NCBI GenBank assembly: GCA_027563935.2
Contig: CM050450.1
Location: 8,105,957-8,169,956 of the forward strand
Length of the DNA stretch: 64,000 nt
DNA from: Costus lasius
Lineage: Eukaryota; Streptophyta; Magnoliopsida; Zingiberales; Costaceae
Direction: 5' to 3'
The notes beneath the pieces were generated by a model, which worked only from the letters and a program-made list of their open reading frames with translations, had not been told where the DNA came from and ran no database searches. This document shows, piece by piece, positions 57,274 through 64,000 of this stretch; position 1 is the stretch's first letter, and the number at the start of each line of letters is the position of its first letter. A program made the position numbers and the translations under genes.

Positions 57274-60200
57274 ATGGCGTCTGGGATGAGTACCGGATCC
57301 TCCCAATTTCAAATCCCAAAGTTCGATGGGAAGAATTTTGAACATTGGAAGATCCAGATGGAGGTGCTATTCGGTTTCCAGGAGCTAACCGAGATCATCG
57401 AAGATGGGTTTGACGAACCAGACATGCCGACAAATTTGACACCGGAAGAGCAAAAGACGGTGAAGGATAATCGTAAGAAAGATCGTAAGGCTCTCTTTTA
57501 CATCTTTCAAGCGGTAGATTCCTCTATCTTTGAGAAGATAGCATATGTAAAGACAACAAAAGAAGCATGGGACTCCCTTATCACGTCGTATAAAGGTGTC
57601 CAGAAGGTCCAGAAAGTGCGATTGCAGACTCTTCGTCGACAGTTCGAGCTTCTTCAAATGGAGAAGTCAGAGTCGATTTCCGAGTACTTCTCACGAACGT
57701 TAGCTCTTGTCAATCAAATGAAGGCTAACGGTGAGACCCTCACAGACCAACAGATCGTCGAGAAGGTTCTTCATACATTAACGTTACAGTTCGAGTACAT
57801 CGTGACGTCTATTGAAGAATCTCGAGATCTCTCCACCACGTCAGTTGATGAATTGTTAAGCTCTTTACAAGTCCACGAGCAGCGGATGAAGGAGAAATCC
57901 AAGCCGGTGGAAGAAGCATTACAAAGTCAGTTGGTGCTGCGAGATGAGAAGAAGAATTCCTTTAATCGAAAAAAGGAAAAGGGACAACCTGAAAGGAGTT
58001 CCGGACAACGATTGGACAAGTCGCGAATTTGTTGCTACAATTGTAAGAAACTCGGTCACTACAAGTCCGAATGTCGAAACAAGAAAACTGAAATTTCGAA
58101 TGTACAAGCAAAGGTAGCAAGCTCCGAAGTAAGTGCTGACGAGGATGACAAAGCCCTGTTATTCACATGTGATGCAGCTATGGAAAACCAAAAGGATGTG
58201 TGGTATTTGGACACAGGCTGCAGCAATCACATGTGTGGTGTGAAGGAGTTATTCTCAAAACTAGATGGAAGTTTCCGCTCGGAGGTAAAGTTCGGAAACA
58301 ACTCCAAGGTTCCTATTATGGGAAAGGGGACTATCAACATCAAGGCGAAGGATGGGTCGGATCAGCGCATCTCCAACGTGTATTATGTTCCCGGTCTTCG
58401 AGAAAACCTCCTCAGCATAGGACAACTCTCCGAGCGTGGCTATCACATGGAGATAAAAGATGGGCTGTGTATAATTCGAGACGATAAGCGAGGATTAATT
58501 GCAAAGGTGAAAATGACTCGTAACCGTCTTTTTCCTTTGTCTATTAAATATGCTGCCTCGTGTTTCAATGCCTCCGTGCAAGACTTATCATGGTTGTGGC
58601 ACAAAAGATACGGTCATGTGAACTTTGATAGCTTGAAGCTATTATCAAACAAGAAGATGGTACGTGGATTACCAGACATAACTTCTTCAAAAGAGATATG
58701 TGAGCCATGTGTGGTGGGAAAGAAGAGCAGAAATTCATTCCCATCGGGTCAGTCATGGCGTGCCAAGAAGCTGTTGGAGCTCGTGCATTCTGATCTATGC
58801 GGACCGCTCGGTGAATCATCAAATAGGGGGTACAAATATTTTGTTACATTTATTGATGATTTTAGTCGAAAACTGTGGGTTTATTTCTTGAAGCAGAAAT
58901 CCGACACCATGGAGGCCTTCAAAGAATTTAAGAACCTTGTTGAGAAGGAGAGCGAACATCAAATTCGAATTCTCCGTACTGATCGTGGTACAGAATACTT
59001 GGTGGGAGATGATTTTTTCAAGAAAAATGGCATCAAACATCAACTTACAACAAGGTACACACCATAACAAAATGGAGTTGCAGAGAGAAAGAACCGCACC
59101 ATTATTAATATGGTTCGTACGATGTTGCGTGCGAAACATTTACCCAAGCATTTCTGGGCGGAAGCAGTGACTTGTGCTGTGTACTTGTTGAATCGGTGTC
59201 CGACTAAAGGGCTTGAGCAGTTGAAGACTCCAATGGAGATGTGGAAAGGCCAAACACCGTCAGTCGAACATCTTCGCGTGTTTGGGTGTATTGCCTATGC
59301 CCATATTCCGGATGAGTTGCGGAAGAAGCTTGATGACAAAAGCAAGAAGTGCATCTTTCTTGGTTATAGTGATGTGACAAAAGGCTATCGATTGTACAAT
59401 CCGATGACAAAGAAAGTGATCATCAGTCGCGATGTCACTTTTGATGAAGACGCTGAATGGAGTTGGAGTACAGAAGAGAAGAAATAGTTTCGCTTCATTC
59501 TCGACGAGGAAGATACAGTCTAGTTTGATGCAGAGCCCGTTCTTGCTCAGACAAATGATCATCCTGAACCAGATCTAGATTCGATCCAAACCAATACTCC
59601 TGTTGCAGATTCACAGACCATTTCTGCTGAAACATCTGCACGACCGCAAAGACAACGAGTCTTACCAGCTCGTCTTCAAGATTGTATAATGACTAGAGAC
59701 GATGATACATCCGATGAGGAGATTGTCAACTTTGCTCTTTTTGCAGATTGCAACCCAATGATATTTCAAGAAGCTTCACAAGATGAGGGGTGGATTCAAG
59801 CTATGGATGATGAGATACACGCCATCGAAAAGAATGATACATGGGAGCTGACTCTTCTTCCAAAAGGGAAAAAGTCCATCGGTGTGAAGTGGGTCTATAA
59901 GACTAAACGCAAGCCCAATGGAGATGTTGACAGGTTAAAAGCACGTCTCGTGGTAAAAGGCTACAAACAAAAGCCCGGGATAGACTACTTTGAAGTTTTT
60001 GCTCCGGTTGCAAGAATGGACACTATTCGCATGATCATTGCTTTAGCTGCTCAAAAGCACTGGAAGATACACCAAATGGACGTCTAGTCAGCATTCCTCA
60101 ATGGAGTACTTGATGAAGAGGTGTACGTGGATCAACCGGAAGGCTATATCAAGAAAGGGCAAGAAAACTCAGTGTACAAACTGAAGAAAGCTCTCTATGG

Positions 60201-61289
60201 ACTAAAGCAAGCTCCGAGGGCCTGGTACACCAGAATTGATTCTTACTTCATTAATCATAACTTTTCGTTGCCCTTATGAGCATGCTCTATATGTCAAGAA
60301 TGGCTCGAATGGAAAAATGCTTCTTATGTGCGTATATGTTGATGATCTTATTTTTACCGGAGATTGTCAGGAGATGATTGATAACTTCAGGGAGGCCATG
60401 ACTCGGGAGTTTGAAATGGCAGATATGGGTCTCATGTCATACTTTCTTGGCCTTGAAGTTACACAATCGGATGAGGGCATTTTTATTTGTCAACAAAGGT
60501 ATGCCAATGATATTCTTGAGTGTTTTAAGATGACCACTTGCAAACCTATCAGTACTCCAATGGAGGAGAGGCCGAAGTTGACAAAGGAAGGAACTGGTGC
60601 TAATGTTAATCCTACACATTTCAAGAGGATAGTTGGAAGTCTTCGTTACTTGACTTCTACTTGACCAGATCTTGTTTATAGTGTTGGAATGGTGAGTAGA
60701 TTTATGGAGTCTCCAAAGCAATCACACTGACAAGCAGCAAAGAGGATTCTGCGGTATGTCAGAGGAACCATAGATGATGGTATTTTTTATTCATCGTCTA
60801 ATTGTTTTGAACTTGTGGGATATACTGATAGTGATTGGGGAGGAGATATTGGAGAGAGGAAGAGTACTTCTGGTTACATTTTTTCTTTAGGAAATGGAAT
60901 TTTTTTCCTGGTCCTCGAAGAAGCAACAGGTGGTTGCTTTATCCACTGCTGAAGCAGAGTATATAGCTGCGGCTTATTGTGCTACTCAAGTAGTTTGGCT
61001 ACGACAATTGCTCATGGAGTTAAGTCATAAGCAGAAGAAGCCGACGGTGATTAAATGTGACAACAAGTCAGCAATTGCTTTGGCAAAAAACCCAGTTTTC
61101 CATGGGAGGAGCAAGCACATCGACATCAAGTATCATTTCATTAGAGATCTAGTGAAATCTGAGGAAATCGTGCTTGAGTTTTGCAAGTCCGAGGAACAAG
61201 TTGCAGACATGTTTACAAAGCCATTGAAAGCAGAGTTTTTCATTAAGCTGAAGACTATGATTGGGATGGTCAAGATGAGCTCGGTTTAA
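57274..61289 (+). pseudogene. Copia gag-pol polyprotein, interrupted
   Basis: Starts ATG at 57274. Gag runs to a zinc knuckle CYNCKKLGHYKSEC. The protease motif is WYLDTGCSNHM and the integrase zinc finger HKRYGHVNF...CEPCVVGK, with a DDFSRKLW core block. Reverse transcriptase shows MCVYVDDLIFTGD and RNase H STAEAEYIAA. It ends at the stop at 61289. The frame is broken by a TAA at 59065 in the integrase, TAGs near 59485 and 59521, a TAG at 60085, and a frameshift near 60250-60280. Further breaks are a TGA at 60661, a TGA near 60728 and a frameshift in the T run near 60900. Most stops look like C-to-T or G-to-A changes of CAA, CAG, CGA or TGG codons. The copy cannot encode a working Pol, though Gag and protease read through intact. 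Confidence 0.93.
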
Positions 61290-61296
61290 GGGAGGC

Positions 61297-61553
61297 TGTT
61301 GGAAAGAGTATCACATTAAACCAAGCTCAATAAATGGTAACACTTCTGGTTTTTGAAATCCCTTAGTTTTTTGTGAAACACTTCGTTTCACGTTTACTAT
61401 TAATAGTAGTGTTTAATTTCGCTGTAACCTAAGGGACATTTGATCCCTATAAATTAGAAGCTTGTAAACCATTTTTGTGTACAAGAAAAACAAGTTTGCT
61501 TCTATTTTTGTTTTCTTTGCTCTAGTTTGTCTTGTTCGATTGTGCTTACAACA
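61297..61553 (+). repeat. 3' LTR of the Copia element
   Basis: 257 bp, differing from the 5' LTR at three positions (GGTGACAC/GGTAACAC, GTTTCTTG/GTTTTTTG, ATTTTGCTG/ATTTCGCTG). Confidence 0.95.
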
Positions 61554-63312
61554 CCAAACAATTTTTCTAACTACTTTTTGCTTAAAAGCGGATTAAAATC
61601 AGCTTCAAAACGGGGTCAAACAGGCCCTTAATTTAATATTTTTTCTACACAAAGCCTAGAGATTATATTTTTTTGATGAAAAATTTAAAAAAAATAAAAA
61701 ATATATTAAATCTAATATCAAAATTAAATTGCTATTAGATTTTTATCACTAAATTCAATATATTTTTTATTTTTTTCCTCCTAATTTGTGGTGGAATCAG
61801 TGTCTAAAAAACTATAGAGAGTTACGTATAGAAACGTCGCATACTTCAGTTACGTGCGGATTTGGGCCACCGAACGTGTGGTGCGTCGATTGCCACATGG
61901 AGTTTCAACTGTTACACGATCTGTGGTGCGTCGATTGCTATTAGATTTTTATTACTAAATTCAACTCACGCTTTCTAGAAAATGGATAAGCAAATCTTGT
62001 GGGCTTAAAAGTCTCAGTCCAAGTAATCAAGTATCATAATGATAGATAGTAAAAATAATCTACGGTCAACTGTGAATTAGACAATGAATCTATTTCTTGC
62101 ATTGCTTATGTCATCATCCATTGACTTTAATGTTCACCGTCCAACGATAATAGAATCAAAAGATGGGCATGTGCAATAATTGGTGTGCATTCAGAACATT
62201 GTAGGGTTTTTTTTGTTAATTAGATGAAATTGCAAAACCTCGTATCCGTTAGTAATATCAAGTAAGCGAATAATTTTTTTTACCAAAAATATTATTATTA
62301 ACATATATTTTTATCATTTTTATATTTATATTTAATAAATATATTATTATTATATTTACTTGATATCTATGTAATATACATAATTACTATAATATCCCTA
62401 GTTAAACATTATTGAGATAGAGTAGAAGAAAACTAATGACTCATAATGCTTGCATTATAAAGTAGACAATAGAAATTCTATTCAATCGTATATGGATACA
62501 ATAGAGGCTTATATTAATAATAATTTGAATTATAGTCGTAAATTAATTATCGTTCAGTGCCAAAAGTATCATATCATTGCTCCCGCCACTCGCATATTTT
62601 CCATATTTTTGTTGACAAAAAATCACCTGTCATGTCTCGATAATAATTTGAAGTGCCAAAAGTATCTTATAATTGTTCTACCCGCTAGCATATTTTCCAC
62701 ACTTTTGTTGATAAAAAATCACTCCACTTATGTCACATGTTATTGTATAAACTACAATAAAAATATAATTTGACGTGAAAAGAATATAATATTAAATTAA
62801 TTAATGTAGATCACACATATATTAAAAATAATTATATATAACTATTTTAAATTTTAGTCTTATTAAAGTAAGCAATTAAGAAATTAATTATTTAGATTAA
62901 ATTACCTCAATTGTATGAAATATTATTATGTGTAGAAATTTAGAATTTATTTTTATTTTTATGATAAGTTAAAAATAAAAATAATACTAAATATATCATG
63001 GTCCTCCGGTAGTGTGTTTCCTTAATTAATTAATAAAGAGTTTTTTTTTTATTTTCCTATATATAAGTAAGCCCTATCAATAATACTAATGAAAGTTTTT
63101 TCTGACTCTATCAAACACAAAGTGTGTGAAAAGACTCATCAATATCATTTTTTTTTCAATGCTAACATATGAATATCTTGTTATGATTTAGTCATAACTT
63201 TGGTCGTTCGTACAAACAAATCTATATTTAAGTAGTATTTTAAACATGAATTATCAAATCAAGTTAATAGTCAATTAAAATATTTAATTGACTCTCCATC
63301 TGATTATAGTAT

Positions 63313-63465
63313 ATAATATATAATCAAGATATGACACTTTGACATTTAAAACGTTAAAAATTAAAAATCTAAAAAAAATTATAAATTAAAATAATATATA
63401 ATCAAGATATGACACTTTGACATTTAAAATGTTAAAAATTAAAAATCTAAACAAAATTATTAATT
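63313..63465. repeat. Tandem duplication, two units of 78 bp
   Basis: ATAATATATAATCAAGATATGACACTTTGACATTTAAAAxGTTAAAAATTAAAAATCTAAA occurs twice, with ATCAAGATATG at 63323 and 63401. Only a few differences, so the duplication is fairly recent. Confidence 0.9.
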
Positions 63466-63884
63466 TAATTTAATTATTTTATGTTGAATATGCGGTAGTC
63501 ATTGACCTAGACATCACGTAATTTGACACAGTTTATCCTTTGGCCTTCAATTATTGTGTTGTTTTATTGTACCTTTTCGTGTAATTTTTTTTGTTAATTA
63601 TGAGTAAAATTGTATTTTTTTTATTTTTTATAATTAAAATTTAAAAGCAATTAATATTTTATTAGGTTTTGTTCTGTTTTAGAGAAGATTTAATTATAAT
63701 ATTTTTGAAAAAATATATATATTTTAATAAATTGTCTTCAACGCCTAAATTTTACTTTTTTTTACACAAATTACAACGCAGTGAAAAAAAAAAAAAGCTG
63801 AGCACGTCTCTTTTATTAAATTGCAACCGTCCGTATTTGTGAGTACTCCACTCTTCGCCGTCGACTCGCCCACCCACCGGGAGT

Positions 63885-63960
63885 AGACTGGTCAACATGA
63901 CACGTGGAGGGAGGTGGGCTCTCGTGCGGGGCCCAGCTGAGTCACAACAACGGGACGGAT
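63885..63960. promoter_or_regulatory. Cluster of promoter-like motifs at the window edge
   Basis: Within 60 bp are a W-box (GGTCAA, i.e. TTGACC on the other strand, 63890-63895), a G-box CACGTG (63901-63906) and a GCN4-type TGAGTCA (63938-63944). The local GC content is high. This could be the promoter of a gene right of the window, but no transcript or start codon is seen. Confidence 0.35.
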
Positions 63961-64000
63961 AAGTCTGTCTCGGTCAATCGTACACGCGGCTCCACCGGTG

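Larger units (their letters stand above)
56996..61553 (+). mobile_element. Full-length Copia LTR retrotransposon, nested in the MITE
   Basis: A 4558-bp element with two 257-bp LTRs (56996-57252 and 61297-61553), both TGTTGGAAAGAG...CTTACAACA. It is flanked by a perfect CCAAA duplication (56991-56995 and 61554-61558). The primer-binding site TGGTATCAGAGCC begins at 57255, and a purine tract AAGGGAGGC lies just before the 3' LTR. I count three differences between the LTRs, all transitions, which implies a recent insertion. The internal gag-pol is complete in domain order (Gag, protease, integrase, reverse transcriptase, RNase H, the Copia order) but broken by stops and frameshifts. Confidence 0.96.
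56645..61627. mobile_element. Harbinger/Tourist-type MITE interrupted by a Copia element
   Basis: The left end reads GGGCCTGTTTGGCCCC (56645-56660) and the right end GGGGTCAAACAGGCCC (61612-61627), a 16-bp terminal inverted repeat with one mismatch. TTA flanks both sides (56642-56644 and 61628-61630), the 3-bp duplication typical of PIF/Harbinger elements. Without the Copia insertion the MITE would be about 420 bp. It is non-coding and AT-rich. Confidence 0.85.
61631..64000. other. AT-rich spacer ending in a promoter-like GC-rich edge
   Basis: No supported gene. Short duplications lie at 61880-61945 (GTGGTGCGTCGATTGC twice), 62556 and 62652 (AGTGCCAAAAGTATC...TTTTCCAxA), and 63313-63465 (two units of 78 bp). 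From about 63840 the sequence becomes GC-rich with promoter-like motifs. Confidence 0.55.

Overview
This is a nuclear genome window from a flowering plant. It carries six intron-bearing or GC-rich protein genes of typical plant families, separated by long AT-rich spacers and many transposon remnants. The very GC-rich, intronless ATL gene and the GC-rich first exon of the TBL gene next to AT-rich introns suggest a monocot, but the sequence does not identify a species. No CRISPR array, bacterial operon or convincing tRNA/rRNA gene was seen. All splice models were built by eye from reading frame, splice sites and remembered family conservation. Each of the five intron-containing models joins in frame to a single stop.

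Layout: 1-1.33 kb is an antisense Copia element inside an intron of the first gene. 1.7-6.7 kb (+) is the 3' half of F2KP, the bifunctional fructose-2,6-bisphosphate enzyme, with only the bisphosphatase domain in the window and TE-filled introns. 8.67-9.35 kb (+) is an ATL RING-H2 ubiquitin ligase. 10.55-14.33 kb is a complete gag-only Ty3/Gypsy-like LTR element (TR-GAG type) with perfect 5-bp target duplications. 18.0-19.2 kb (-) is SGF11, of the SAGA deubiquitination module. 20.7-35.3 kb (-) is BMS1, a ribosome-biogenesis GTPase with 18 coding exons, one intron of which has the hallmarks of a minor-spliceosome AT-AC intron. 37.9-42.7 kb (-) is an LRR receptor-like pseudokinase of the MRH1/MDIS2 type. 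44.9-48.6 kb is a repeat-rich block with a probable solo LTR, a tandem array and a duplicated palindromic-motif module. 50.1-53.6 kb (-) is a trichome-birefringence-like (TBL) O-acetyltransferase with a hairpin of about 740 bp in its last intron. 54.5-55.6 kb holds two non-autonomous repeats. 56.6-61.6 kb is a young but coding-defective Copia element nested in a Harbinger/Tourist-type MITE. The last 2.4 kb is AT-rich and ends in a GC-rich stretch with promoter-like motifs, possibly the edge of another gene.

The genes are unrelated housekeeping and cell-wall/signalling functions (carbon partitioning, ubiquitination, chromatin, 18S rRNA maturation, receptor signalling, polysaccharide acetylation) and do not form a pathway. 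The most unusual items are the AT-AC intron in BMS1, the gag-only LTR element, the intronic hairpin in TBL, and the Copia element whose LTRs are nearly identical while its polyprotein is heavily interrupted.
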